Positions 8,067 to 18,000 of a stretch of 53,267 nucleotides of DNA are shown piece after piece; positions within the stretch are counted from its first letter, which is position 1; every line of letters begins with the position of its first letter. Both the position numbers and the translations under genes were made by a program. The notes under the pieces are model-generated. The model was not told where the DNA came from and did not search any database. It saw only the letters and a program-made list of their open reading frames with translations. Location of the stretch: the NCBI GenBank assembly GCA_905197485.1, contig CAJJYZ010000013.1, positions 1 through 53,267 on the forward strand, read 5' to 3'. The DNA is from an uncultured Lachnospiraceae bacterium (GTDB taxonomy: Bacteria; Bacillota; Clostridia; Lachnospirales; Lachnospiraceae).

Positions 8067-9541
8067 TGAAGTATTCGATTAAGAGACAAATGTTGACGCT
8101 GTTTATCGGGATTGTGGGATTCATTTTCCTGGCAGTGCTTATCGTAAACGGCAATTTTCTTGAGAAATATTATATTCATAATAAAGAACAGACGCTGATG
8201 AACATTCATCACACGTTGGAGAAACTGTTGACGGAGAATGAACAGACGGATTCGGAAAGGCTGAATGAGGCCTTGGGACCGATTGCCGAGAAAAGTAATG
8301 TGGCGTTGATTGTGACGGACGTCTCCGGTCAGGCAAGAATCCGTATGCGTACGGATATTGAGAACGAGGAACTCCGCGTTCGTCTGCTTGGATACCGGAT
8401 GAATCTGAACCAAAAGGACAGCCAGCTTCTCGACAAAGGGGATTCCTATGAGCTTTGGAAGGCGAAGGACCATATGAATCAGTCGGAGTATCTGGAATTG
8501 TGGGGAGCTTTCTCCACCGGAGACCTTTTCTTAATTCGAAGTCCTCTGGAGAGTATCCGGGAAAGTGTCGGGATTACGAACCGATTCCTCGCATATATCG
8601 GGGTCAGCGTACTTATCATTAGTATGATTATCATATGGTTTTTTTCAAAACGGATTACGAGACCGATTTTGGAATTGGCAGACCTTTCGCAGAGAATGGC
8701 AGACTTGGATTTCGACGCGAAGTATACGAGCAGCTGCGCCAACGAGATTGCTGTGCTTGGAACGAACTTTAACAAGATGTCTGAGAAGCTGGAGGAGACG
8801 ATTTCTGAGTTAAAAAGTGCGAACAATGAGCTGCAGAAAGATATTGAGAAGAAGGAGCAACTGGAACAGATGCGTACCGAATTTCTGGGCAATGTATCTC
8901 ATGAACTGAAGACGCCGATTGCCTTGATTCAAGGCTATGCGGAAGGACTGAAGGAAGGAATCAGCGATGACCCGGAGAGCAGGGAATTTTACTGTGATGT
9001 CATCATGGACGAGGCAAATAAGATGAATCAGATGGTCCGCAATCTTCTGACGCTGAATCAATTGGAATTCGGAAACGAGGAAGTGACGTTCGAGAGGTTC
9101 GATATCGTACAGCTTGTGAAAGGCGTGCTGCAGTCCTGTGAGATTCTGATTCAACAGAAAGGCGTGAAAGTGAATTGTGTCATGGAAGATTCCATTTCCG
9201 TATGGGCGGATGAATTCAAGACGGAACAGGTGATTCGGAATTATATCAGCAATGCCTTGAATCATGTGTCGGGAGAGAATGTGATTGAGATTAAGATAGT
9301 GGAGAAAGAACAGACGGTACGGGTATCGGTATTCAATACAGGGAAACCAATTCCGGAGGAAGATATCACACATATCTGGGAAAAATTCTATAAAGTGGAT
9401 AAGGCGCATACAAGGGAATATGGTGGAAACGGAATTGGTCTTTCCATCGTTAAAGCGATTATGGAGTCTTTCCACAAGGAGTACGGAGTGAAAAATTATG
9501 AGAACGGTGTCGAGTTCTTTATGGAGCTTGACCGCCGTTAA
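8066..9541 (+). CDS. Membrane sensor histidine kinase with HAMP domain
   Basis: 491 residues. A membrane helix at about 9-28, an extracytoplasmic sensor domain of about 140 residues, and a second helix near 172-192 (YIGVSVLIISMIIIWFF) are followed by a HAMP domain (about 193-245), a coiled-coil and the HisKA domain with His279 in NVSHELKTPIAL. The HATPase domain shows an N-box (NYISNALNHVS), an FNTGKPIPEE G1-like motif, an F-box (WEKFYKVDKAH) and a G2 motif (GGNGIGLSIVKAI). This is a standard PhoR/ResE-type kinase paired with the upstream regulator. The signal is unknown. Confidence 0.93.
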   Translation: MKYSIKRQMLTLFIGIVGFIFLAVLIVNGNFLEKYYIHNKEQTLMNIHHTLEKLLTENEQTDSERLNEALGPIAEKSNVALIVTDVSGQARIRMRTDIENEELRVRLLGYRMNLNQKDSQLLDKGDSYELWKAKDHMNQSEYLELWGAFSTGDLFLIRSPLESIRESVGITNRFLAYIGVSVLIISMIIIWFFSKRITRPILELADLSQRMADLDFDAKYTSSCANEIAVLGTNFNKMSEKLEETISELKSANNELQKDIEKKEQLEQMRTEFLGNVSHELKTPIALIQGYAEGLKEGISDDPESREFYCDVIMDEANKMNQMVRNLLTLNQLEFGNEEVTFERFDIVQLVKGVLQSCEILIQQKGVKVNCVMEDSISVWADEFKTEQVIRNYISNALNHVSGENVIEIKIVEKEQTVRVSVFNTGKPIPEEDITHIWEKFYKVDKAHTREYGGNGIGLSIVKAIMESFHKEYGVKNYENGVEFFMELDRR

Positions 9542-9573
9542 ATGTGAAAATACAAAGTGAGGAGAAGGTAAGT

Positions 9574-10248
9574 ATGGGAGCGATTAACAATGATTGGCTG
9601 GATGCGTTAAAAGGTGAGTTTAGGAAACCGTATTATGCACAGCTGCACAAAAAAGTGCTGGAGGAATATCGGACGCATGTGATTTTCCCGCCGGCAGATG
9701 ATATCTTTAATGCGTTCCATCTCACACCGCTTAAGGATGTGAAAGTTGTGATTCTCGGGCAGGACCCGTATCACAATGTGGGACAGGCGCATGGACTATG
9801 TTTTTCTGTGAAACCGGATGTGGAGATTCCACCGTCTTTGGTGAATATTTATAAAGAACTTCACGATGATTTGGGGTGCACAATTCCAAATCATGGGTAT
9901 CTGACAAAGTGGGCCAAACAGGGAGTGCTGATGTTAAATACGGTGTTGACAGTTCGGGCGCATCAGGCAAATTCTCACCATGGAATCGGATGGGAGGAGT
10001 TCACAGATGCCGCAATTCGTGCGGTGAATGCACAGGACCGCCCGATTGTCTATATTCTGTGGGGAAGACCGGCGCAGATGAAAAAATCTATGCTGAATAA
10101 CCCGAAACATTTGATACTGGAGGCGCCGCATCCGAGCCCGCTTTCGGCGTATCGTGGGTTCTTTGGAAGCAAACCGTTCAGCAAGACGAATGAATTTTTA
10201 AAAGCACATGGGGCGGAACCAATAGACTGGCAGATTGACCCGGTATAA
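9574..10248 (+). CDS. ung: Uracil-DNA glycosylase, family 1
   Basis: 224 residues. It removes uracil from DNA to start base-excision repair. The water-activating motif GQDPYH with catalytic Asp64 and the HPSPLS loop with His186 match family 1 enzymes almost position for position. The chosen start is ATG 9574 (MGAINNDW), because GAGGAGAAGG lies just upstream; an in-frame GTG at 9544 would place that ribosome site inside the gene. It is 30 bases downstream of the histidine kinase and may be cotranscribed with it, although the functions are unrelated. Confidence 0.96.
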   Translation: MGAINNDWLDALKGEFRKPYYAQLHKKVLEEYRTHVIFPPADDIFNAFHLTPLKDVKVVILGQDPYHNVGQAHGLCFSVKPDVEIPPSLVNIYKELHDDLGCTIPNHGYLTKWAKQGVLMLNTVLTVRAHQANSHHGIGWEEFTDAAIRAVNAQDRPIVYILWGRPAQMKKSMLNNPKHLILEAPHPSPLSAYRGFFGSKPFSKTNEFLKAHGAEPIDWQIDPV

Positions 10249-10274
10249 AGAAATAGTAAAATAGAAAAAATCTC

Positions 10275-10303
10275 TTGACATTTCTGCAGAAAAGTGGTTA
10301 TAT
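10275..10303 (+). promoter_or_regulatory. SigA-type promoter of the metal ATPase
   Basis: A perfect -35 TTGACA (10275-10280), a 17-base spacer and -10 TTATAT (10298-10303). A metal-repressor-like operator begins at the -10 and covers the likely start of transcription. Confidence 0.85.
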
Positions 10304-10328
10304 GAACATATGAACAGTTATTCATATG
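10300..10328 (+). promoter_or_regulatory. ArsR/SmtB-type metal operator (three half-sites)
   Basis: ATATGAAC occurs twice in direct orientation (10300-10307 and 10308-10315). CATATGAA (10307-10314) and TTCATATG (10321-10328) form a perfect 8-bp inverted repeat with a 6-base spacer. The sequence resembles known CadC/CzrA/SmtB operators (ATGAA-N6-TTCAT type). It overlaps the -10 and the start site of the metal ATPase, so the ArsR-family protein encoded at 12779 most likely represses here and is released by metal. Confidence 0.8.
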
Positions 10329-10345
10329 TTAAGGAGGACTATGTT

Positions 10346-12679
10346 ATGAGAGAACAGAAACATAACCATGAACATAATCATAATCACGAAGCTTGTCATT
10401 GTGGACATGTGCATCATCATGAACAGGAGAACTGCAGCTGTGGCTGTGGTCACGAGCACCACCATGAGCAGGAAGGATGTGGCTGCGGGCATGAGCATCA
10501 TCACGAGCAGGAAGGATGCGGCTGCGGTCACGAGCATCACCATGAACAGGAAGAGGAAGAGCATGAGATAGTCAGCCAGGCGGAATGCAGGACGTATATT
10601 TTGGAGAATCTTGGATGTGCCAACTGTGCGGCAAAGATGGAGAAGAGAATCCGGGAACTTCCGGAAGTGGAAAATGCAACGCTTACGTTTGCGACAAAGC
10701 AATTGAAAGTTGCTTCGAATCATCAGGAGAAGTTATTACCGGTTTTGCAGACAATCTGTGCATCGATTGAAGAAGAGGTTGTCGTAAGAGAGAAGAAAGA
10801 AAGTGTTCGGGAGATTCGAAAAGAACAGAAGGAAAAAGAAGAAAGCCACGACAATAAGAAAGAAATGCTTGGAATTGGAATCGGAGCGGTACTTTTTGTC
10901 ATAGGATTGCTTTTCAAGGACAGCCAGAGCATGTTGGCGTTGATTATGTTTCTCGCGTCTTATGTAATTTTAGGTGGAGAGATTGTCCTGACGGCGGTGA
11001 AAAACCTGGCAAAAGGACGGGTTTTTGATGAGAATTTCTTGATGAGCCTTGCGACCTTGGCGGCGTTCTTTATCGGAGAATACGCGGAAGCTGTCGGCGT
11101 TATGTTATTTTACCGAGTCGGCGAATTATTTGAGCACGTTGCGGTGGAGCGGAGCAGAAGTCAGATAATGAATGCGGTAGATATGCGTCCGGAAGTTGTG
11201 AATCGAGTTGAGGGAGAAGAAGTGAGAGTGATTCCTTCCGAAGAGGCAAGCGTTGGCGATATTCTTCTTGTGCGTCCCGGTGACCGGATTCCATTGGATG
11301 GCGTAATCGTAGAAGGGGAAAGCAGAATCGATATGTCGCCGGTAACAGGCGAACCGGTTCCGGTGAAAGCAGAAGTTGGTTCCCAGGTTGTATCGGGATG
11401 CGTGAACACATCGGGAATGTTAAAATTGAGAGTGGAAAAAGTTCTGGAAGATTCTATGGTGACGAGAATCCTGAATTCAGTGGAGAATGCGGCGGCAAGC
11501 AAGCCGAGAATCGACCGCTTCATCACAAAATTTGCAAGAGTTTATACGCCGTTTGTCGTAATCCTTGCTCTTGGAACAGCCATCATACCGTCTCTGATAA
11601 CAGGAGATTGGAATCATTGGATTTATACGGCGATTACATTTCTGGTTATTAGTTGCCCTTGTGCCCTTGTACTGAGTGTGCCGCTTGCCTTTTTCTCAGG
11701 AATCGGAGCGGGTTCTAAGAAGGGAATCCTCTTCAAGGGCGGCGTGGCGCTGGAAGCGTTGAAAGATGTGAAAGCCGTTGTCATGGATAAGACAGGAACG
11801 ATTACAAAAGGAAACTTTGAAGTGCAAAAATGCGTGGCGCTCGGAGTGTCCGAGGAGAAAGTACTGCGGTTAGCTGCGAATTGCGAGCTTGCTTCCACAC
11901 ATCCGATTGGACATAGTATTGTGACGGCGGCAAAGAAACGGAACCTGAATCTTATGAGACCGGAGCAGGTGGAAGAGATTTCCGGAAAGGGAATCAAAGC
12001 CAATGTAGACGGACAGATGATACTCTGCGGAAATCGAGGTCTGATGGAAATGTTCGGCGTGGATTTGAGCAGTTATCGAAATGCACAGTACGGTACGGAG
12101 GTGCTTGTGGCGGAAGACGGTGTCTTTCTTGGGTATATCGTCATCGCGGATACGATAAAAGAAGATGCGGTCACAGCCATCCGTTCCATTCAGGCAGAAG
12201 GTGTGCGGACAGCGATGCTAACCGGAGATGCAAAGGGCAGTGCAGAAGCGGTTGCGAAGGAAGCAGGCGTGCAGGAAGTGTATGCACAGCTTCTTCCACA
12301 GGATAAATTAGAGAAGCTACAGGATATACGGAAGAAGCATGGCGCGGTTCTGTTTGTCGGAGACGGTATCAACGATGCGCCGGTGCTCGCAGGCGCCGAC
12401 GTGGGAGCGGCAATGGGAAGTGGAGCAGATGCGGCGATTGAGGCGGCAGATGTGGTCTTCATGACATCGGCAATGGAAGCGATTCCGGAGTCGATTCGGA
12501 TTGCGAAGATAACAGCAGGAATTGCGATGCAGAATGTTGTGTTCGCCCTTGTCATCAAAGCGCTTGTCATGGTGCTTGGTCTGATGGGATTCGCGAATAT
12601 GTGGCTGGCAGTCTTTGCTGATACGGGAGTCGCCATGTTGTGTGTGCTGAATGCAGTGCGTATCTTATATAAGAAATAA
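10346..12679 (+). CDS. P1B-type heavy-metal (Zn/Cd/Pb) efflux ATPase with His/Cys-rich repeat tail
   Basis: 777 residues. It should pump divalent soft metals out of the cell. The order is: a His/Cys-rich N-terminus (1-73) with three near-exact 13-residue repeats of the type CGCGHEHHHEQEG, an HMA domain (80-145) with the metal-binding GCANCAAK, membrane helices, the actuator motif TGEP, CPC in the metal channel (Cys437-Pro-Cys439), phosphorylated Asp481 in DKTGT, HPIGHS, and GDGINDAP. The last helix carries ADTG, the Asp typical of the Zn/Cd/Pb subgroup rather than the Cu subgroup. Start ATG 10346 has AAGGAGGA 7 bases upstream; other ATGs at 10310 and 10341 lack this. A hairpin separates it from the ArsR gene. 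Confidence 0.95.
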   Translation: MREQKHNHEHNHNHEACHCGHVHHHEQENCSCGCGHEHHHEQEGCGCGHEHHHEQEGCGCGHEHHHEQEEEEHEIVSQAECRTYILENLGCANCAAKMEKRIRELPEVENATLTFATKQLKVASNHQEKLLPVLQTICASIEEEVVVREKKESVREIRKEQKEKEESHDNKKEMLGIGIGAVLFVIGLLFKDSQSMLALIMFLASYVILGGEIVLTAVKNLAKGRVFDENFLMSLATLAAFFIGEYAEAVGVMLFYRVGELFEHVAVERSRSQIMNAVDMRPEVVNRVEGEEVRVIPSEEASVGDILLVRPGDRIPLDGVIVEGESRIDMSPVTGEPVPVKAEVGSQVVSGCVNTSGMLKLRVEKVLEDSMVTRILNSVENAAASKPRIDRFITKFARVYTPFVVILALGTAIIPSLITGDWNHWIYTAITFLVISCPCALVLSVPLAFFSGIGAGSKKGILFKGGVALEALKDVKAVVMDKTGTITKGNFEVQKCVALGVSEEKVLRLAANCELASTHPIGHSIVTAAKKRNLNLMRPEQVEEISGKGIKANVDGQMILCGNRGLMEMFGVDLSSYRNAQYGTEVLVAEDGVFLGYIVIADTIKEDAVTAIRSIQAEGVRTAMLTGDAKGSAEAVAKEAGVQEVYAQLLPQDKLEKLQDIRKKHGAVLFVGDGINDAPVLAGADVGAAMGSGADAAIEAADVVFMTSAMEAIPESIRIAKITAGIAMQNVVFALVIKALVMVLGLMGFANMWLAVFADTGVAMLCVLNAVRILYKK
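10440..10555 (+). repeat. In-gene tandem repeat (39-base unit) encoding His/Cys motifs
   Basis: About three copies of a 39-base unit encode the motif CGCGHEHHHEQEG at residues 32-70 of the metal ATPase. The frame is kept across units and the DNA copies are nearly identical, so the copy number may vary between strains. It is a coding repeat, not a CRISPR array. Confidence 0.85.
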
Positions 12680-12703
12680 ATGGAAGAAAGCGAATAGAAA
12701 ATG

Positions 12704-12735
12704 CGGGGGCTAAAGGTGTTGACCTTAAGCCCCCG
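12704..12735 (+). terminator. GC-rich hairpin between metal ATPase and arsR-type gene
   Basis: A 14-bp stem, CGGGGGCTAAAGGT with ACCTTAAGCCCCCG (one mismatch), and a 4-base loop. No good U-run follows (GATTTGG), so it may be a partial terminator or an mRNA-stability element that lowers expression of the downstream repressor gene. Confidence 0.6.
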
Positions 12736-12778
12736 ATTTGGCATAATAAAAGGATGAAAAGAAAGAAGGGGTTTTTAG

Positions 12779-13138
12779 ATGGAAAGAATGGAAGTAGAAT
12801 GTTGTGAATCGACACATTACCATACACAGGCGATACATCAGGCAGAAGAAGGAATGCCAAAGGAGGAGACTTTGCATGAGTTGGCAGATTTATTTAAAGT
12901 GTTTGGGGATGCGACAAGAGTAAAAATTTTATATGTATTGTTGCAATCGGAGATGTGTGTCTGCGACCTGGCAGAGCTGTTAGGTATGACGCAGTCGGCG
13001 ATTTCTCATCAGCTTCGCGTGTTAAAGCAGACGAAGCTTGTGAAGAACCGAAGAGAAGGGAAGACGGTATTTTATTCCTTGGCAGATGGACATATTCAGA
13101 CGATTTTGAATCAGGGAATGGAACATATTTTAGAATAA
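12779..13138 (+). CDS. ArsR/SmtB-family metal-responsive repressor (CadC/CzrA-like)
   Basis: 119 residues with a winged-helix fold. The recognition helix is MTQSAISHQLRVLKQ, followed by the wing NRREGKTVFYSL. Two possible metal sites are visible. One is the alpha-3 CVCDLAELL motif with paired Cys near the N-terminal CC, as in CadC. The other is the alpha-5 pattern D-x-H-x10-H-x2-E at the C-terminus (LADGH...MEHILE), as in CzrA/SmtB. It lies downstream of the ATPase, while the likely operator is at 10300-10328 before the ATPase. Autoregulation through the ATPase promoter is probable. The exact metal cannot be told. Confidence 0.92.
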   Translation: MERMEVECCESTHYHTQAIHQAEEGMPKEETLHELADLFKVFGDATRVKILYVLLQSEMCVCDLAELLGMTQSAISHQLRVLKQTKLVKNRREGKTVFYSLADGHIQTILNQGMEHILE

Positions 13139-13150
13139 GAGGTAGAGAAG

Positions 13151-13675
13151 ATGAAGAGAAAACGATTAGGCGTTGTATTTTTTGCGGTTTGCGTATTATT
13201 TTTATCCGGATGTGCGAATGCTATGCAAGAGGGAGTCGAGCATTTGGAGCAGAAGGAATATAGTGAGGCAGTCAAGTCTTTTGAGACGGTGATTCAAGAT
13301 GGCAAGAACGTAGGGAAAGCGTATCATGGACAAGGGATTGCCTACTGGGAACTGAAAGAATACGATAAGGCGAAGGAAGCGTTGGAAAGGGCATTGGAAA
13401 ACGGTGTGGAAGGTACCGCGAATCTGTACCAGACACTGGGAGATTCCTGTATGCAGCTTGAAAAATATGAGGAAGCATTGTCGTCTTATTGGAAGGGAAT
13501 GGCTTGTGACGGGCTGACAGAAGAACAGCTGCAGGACATGCTCTACAATGAAGTGATGGCTTATGAAGGCTTGAAGGATTGGGACGGAGCGAAGGTGAAG
13601 ATGGAAGCCTATGTTGCGAAGTATCCGGATGATGAGAATGCCAAAAAGGAAGCGGAATTTTTAGAAACAAGGTAA
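13151..13675 (+). CDS. TPR-repeat lipoprotein
   Basis: 174 residues. A lipoprotein signal peptide (positive MKRKR, hydrophobic helix, lipobox LSGC with Cys21 or nearby) is followed by about four tetratricopeptide repeats (for example AVKSFETVIQDGKNVGKAYHGQGIAYWEL and YEEALSSYWKGMACDGL). It is probably anchored on the outer face of the membrane and mediates protein contacts. The start ATG at 13151 has AGAGGTAGAGAAG upstream and is 12 bases from the repressor gene, so they may share a transcript, though no metal-related feature is visible in this protein. Its specific partner is unknown. Confidence 0.82.
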   Translation: MKRKRLGVVFFAVCVLFLSGCANAMQEGVEHLEQKEYSEAVKSFETVIQDGKNVGKAYHGQGIAYWELKEYDKAKEALERALENGVEGTANLYQTLGDSCMQLEKYEEALSSYWKGMACDGLTEEQLQDMLYNEVMAYEGLKDWDGAKVKMEAYVAKYPDDENAKKEAEFLETR

Positions 13676-13725
13676 CGATACTGAAATGGTAACGATAGTA
13701 GAAATGGAATGGAAAAAGGGCAGAA

Positions 13726-14964
13726 ATGATTGAACTGAGGGAAGAGAAGGAGAAGGTCATTCTCGTAGGTGTCAGCGTAGATGATACAGATGATACGGAG
13801 AAGTCTTTGGATGAATTGGAGGAACTGGCGAAGACGGCGGGAGCCGTAACAGTTGGACGTGTCATTCAGAATCGGGAGATGATTCATCCGGGAACTTATG
13901 TGGGAAAAGGAAAAATTGACGAGATAAAAGAATTAATCTGGGAGACGGAGGCAACAGGAATCCTCTGTGATGACGAGTTGTCACCGGTACAGCTTGGGAA
14001 TCTTCAGGATGCGTTGGACACGAAAGTGATGGACAGGACATTGATTATTCTGGATATTTTTGCGGCTCGCGCTTCCACGAACGAAGGGAAGATTCAGGTA
14101 GAGCTTGCACAGTTGAAGTACCGGCAGTCAAGATTGACCGGATTGGGAAAATCCCTGTCGAGACTCGGAGGAGGAATCGGAACGAGAGGTCCCGGCGAGA
14201 AGAAGCTGGAGATGGACCGAAGATTGATTAAGGGAAGAATCGCACAGTTGAATCGGGAATTGAAAGAGGTGAAGCGGCACAGGGAAGTGACGAGGGAGCA
14301 GAGAAGCCGGACGAAGATTCCGGTTGTCGCGATTGTCGGTTATACGAATGCGGGCAAGTCTACGCTTTTGAATGAGCTGACCGGAGCTGCGGTATTGTCG
14401 GAAGACAAGTTGTTCGCCACGCTGGACCCGACGACGAGAGGGTTGAAGCTTCCGAGTAAGCAGGAAGTCCTCTTTACCGATACGGTAGGATTTATCCGTA
14501 AGCTTCCGCATCATCTGATTGAAGCCTTCAAGAGTACGCTAGAGGAGGCGAAGTATGCAGACTTGATTCTTCATGTCGTAGACACGTCGAATCCACAGAT
14601 GGATGAACAGATGTATATCGTCTATGAGACGCTTCGGAATCTGGGCGTGGAGGATAAGACGATTATCACTGCATTTAACAAACAGGACAAAGAGGGGGCG
14701 GAGACACTCCTTCGGGATTTCAAGGCGGATTACGTGGTACGAATCTCTGCGAAGACGGGATACGGCCTGGATGAACTTCTGCACACGATTGAGAAGGCGC
14801 TTCGCGAGCAGAAAATCGAAATTGAAAGAACGTATGATTACAGTGAAGCCGGTAAGATTCAGTTGATTCGAAAATATGGAGAATTGCTGGTGGAAGAGTA
14901 TCGGGAAGACGGTATTTATGTGAAGGCATTTGTGCCAAAGGAAATATATGGACAAATAGGGTAA
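13726..14964 (+). CDS. hflX: Ribosome-associated GTPase HflX
   Basis: 412 residues. HflX splits stalled ribosomes and binds the 50S subunit. The N-terminal HflX domain includes the signature GGGIGTRGPGEKKLE. The GTPase domain has G1 GYTNAGKST (Lys211), the DPTTR switch I, DTVGFIRKLPHHL G3, and NKQD G4. The length fits the family. Start ATG 13726 follows AAAAGGGCAG. It is separated from addB by a short hairpin without a U-run, so partial readthrough is possible. Confidence 0.95.
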   Translation: MIELREEKEKVILVGVSVDDTDDTEKSLDELEELAKTAGAVTVGRVIQNREMIHPGTYVGKGKIDEIKELIWETEATGILCDDELSPVQLGNLQDALDTKVMDRTLIILDIFAARASTNEGKIQVELAQLKYRQSRLTGLGKSLSRLGGGIGTRGPGEKKLEMDRRLIKGRIAQLNRELKEVKRHREVTREQRSRTKIPVVAIVGYTNAGKSTLLNELTGAAVLSEDKLFATLDPTTRGLKLPSKQEVLFTDTVGFIRKLPHHLIEAFKSTLEEAKYADLILHVVDTSNPQMDEQMYIVYETLRNLGVEDKTIITAFNKQDKEGAETLLRDFKADYVVRISAKTGYGLDELLHTIEKALREQKIEIERTYDYSEAGKIQLIRKYGELLVEEYREDGIYVKAFVPKEIYGQIG

Positions 14965-14971
14965 AAGTAGT

Positions 14972-14994
14972 GGAGGATTTCTTAGAAATCCTCC
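14972..14994 (+). terminator. Short hairpin between hflX and addB
   Basis: A perfect 10-bp stem, GGAGGATTTC with GAAATCCTCC, and a 3-base loop. No U-tract follows, so it may not terminate fully; it also resembles a sequestered AGGAGG element. Confidence 0.4.
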
Positions 14995-15018
14995 CGTTGA
15001 TTATATAGGAGAAATGTT

Positions 15019-18000
15019 ATGGCATTGCAGTTTATATTTGGAAATTCCGGGGCGGGGAAATCTTACCATCTGCATCAGCAGATTGTCAAAGCGTCGATGG
15101 AACATCCGGAACGGAACTATCTTGTGATTGTGCCGGAGCAGTTCACGATGCAGACACAGAAGGACCTGGTGATGGCGCATCCGCGGCATGGAATTATGAA
15201 TATCGATGTGTTGAGTTTTGGACGTCTTGCACACCGTATTTTTGAGGAAGTCGGTGGAAATCACCGCCTTGTCCTCGATGATACGGGGAAAAGTCTTGTC
15301 CTTCGAAAGATTGCGGGGGATAAAGAACAGGAATTGAAGGTGTTGCGTGGAAATCTGAAGAAACATGGATATATTGGGGAAGTGAAGTCGGTTCTCTCGG
15401 AATTCGTGCAATATCGGGTGGACGAGGAAGCATTGGAAAAGGTGGCGGAGTGTGCGGGGGAGCAGAGCTATCTCTACTGGAAACTACAGGATATTTCCAA
15501 AGTTTATCGGGGATTTCAAGAGTATTTGGCGGAAAAATATATTACAAACGAAGAGATGCTTGACGTATTGTGTCACGTTGTGGGGAAGTCGGAGATACTA
15601 AAAGACAGCGTTATTGCACTGGATGGATTCACCGGCTTTACTCCGGTGCAGGATGCGCTTTTGCGGGAACTTCTTCATATTTGTAAAGACGTGATGGTGA
15701 CGGTGACGATAGATGGGAGGGAGGACCCGTATACGTTCCAGCATCCGTACCAGCTTTTTGCATTGAGTAAGCAGATGGTGACTTCGCTTGTACGTATTGC
15801 AAGGGAAGAGAAGATTCCGATTCTGGATGCGGTGACATTACATGACAGGCCGGCATACCGTTTCCGGGACAATGAACCGATGGCGTTTTTGGAGAAGAAT
15901 CTGTTCCGCTATACGAGACAGCAGTATGAGAAAGAGCAGCACGCGATTTCCATACATTGTACGAGAAATCCGAAGGAAGAGGCGGAGTTTGTCATGGGAG
16001 AGATACATCGGCTGATAAGAGAAGAAGGATATCGGTATCGTGAGATTGCCATTATTACAGGAGATGTGTCTGTGTATGCAGATTATCTGGAAAAAATGTC
16101 CGAAATGTATGAAATACCGATTTTTATGGATTATAAACGGAGCGTACTTTTGAATTCCTTCGTGGAATACATTCGTAGCCTCCTTGCCATGGTGGAACAG
16201 AACTTTACATACGAGAGTGTGTTCCGTTTCCTGAGAACCGGTCTTACATCGTTTACCTACGAGGAGATTGACGAATTGGAAAACTATGTGATTGCGCTTG
16301 GAATCCGGGGATATAAGAAATGGGATGAGAAATGGGTTCGCAAATATCCAGGGATGGAGACGGAAGAGCTGGAACATATCAATGATATCCGGTGCAGATT
16401 TGTGGAAATGGTATGGGAAGTTACTTTGATATTAAAGAAGAAGAGAAAGACGGTGGAAGAAATCACGCTGGCGCTTCATGCCTTTTTTGTCAGGGAGGAG
16501 CTCCAGGCAAAGGTAGAGCGATATGAGCGTCAGTTTCAGGAGGCGGGAGAGCTTTCGCTGGCAAAAGAATACGCGCAGATTTACCGGATTGTCATTGAGA
16601 TTTTCGACAAGTTTATGGAACTGCTTGGAGAAGAAGCGCTTGGACTGAAAGAATACTGTGAACTTCTGGATGCAGGATTGGAAGAAGCGAAAGTCGGAGT
16701 GATTCCGCCGGGGATTGATGAGGTGGTCGTTGGAGATATTGAAAGAACACGCTTGAAAGATATTAAGGTACTCTTCTTTATGGGCGCAAATGATACCTAT
16801 ATTCCGGGAAATATGAAGGGAAGCGGCCTGTTGTCCGAGCAGGACCGGAAAGTATTCGAAGCCGGGAAGGTGGCGTTGGCTCCGAACGGGAAAGAGAAAG
16901 TGTATATTCAGAAATTCTATCTGTATCTGGATTTGACGAAGCCTTCTGAGAAGCTGTATGTTTCTTACAGCAAGGTGAGCGGAGAAGGGAAAAGCATCCG
17001 TCCGGCATATTTGCTGATGGATTTACAGAAATTATATCCGGGACTCGCTATCGTGGAGGAAGAAAAGAAGACGATGGAGGATGTCGAACTGACGAAGAAA
17101 TCCGGAATGAAATATATCATTGCAGGCATCCGAAATGGGGGAGAGGACATTACGGAAGAATGGCTGGAACTCTACAGCGCATATAAGCGGGACCCAAAGT
17201 GGAGCCAGGTGGTGGAAAAACTTGTGGAAGCGGGATTCTATCGGAGACACGAGGAATGTCTTTCCAGAGAAATGGCGCGAAAGCTTTACGGGGAAAAAAT
17301 CGAAGGAAGTGTCACAAGGTTGGAGAGGTTTTCCGCCTGTGCGTTCGCGCATTTCCTGTCCTACGGTCTGCGCTTAAAAGAACGGAAAGAATATAAATTT
17401 GAGGCGGTGGACCTGGGGAATGTATTCCATAAGGCGATTGAGATTTTCTCAAGAAATCTTGTGAAAAGCGGGTATACGTGGACGAATCTTCCGGAAGATG
17501 AGGCGGAGAAGTTGATTGAAGAGAGCGTGGAAGAAAGTATTGTGGATTATGGCAATACGGTATTACAAAGCTCTGCGCGGAATGAATATATGATTACGCG
17601 AATGAAGCGGATGATGCGGCGTACCGTATGGGCGCTTTCCAAGCAGCTTGCGAAAGGAGACTTCGTTCCGTCCGGATATGAACTTTCTTTTGGCAGCGGC
17701 AAGATTGACCGGGTGGACGTCTATGAGACGCCGGAAAAAGTGTATGTGAAAGTCATTGACTACAAGACGGGAAGCAAGTCGTTCAGCTTATCCGCCTTAT
17801 ATTACGGCTTGCAGTTACAGTTGGCGGTATATATGAATGCGGCGGTGGAATTAGAGCGGAGGAGACAGCCGAAGAAGAAAGTCGTTCCTGCGGGCGTCTT
17901 TTATTATCGGATGAAAGACCCGATTGTACAGAAAGTAGAGGATGAGGAATTGGAAGACGCGATACTCGGAGAGCTTCGCCTGGATGGGATTGTCAATGCG

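Noticed and set aside
10440..10555. Possible CRISPR or VNTR
   Set aside because: Repeats are contiguous, in frame, without spacers, and encode metal-binding residues of the ATPase.
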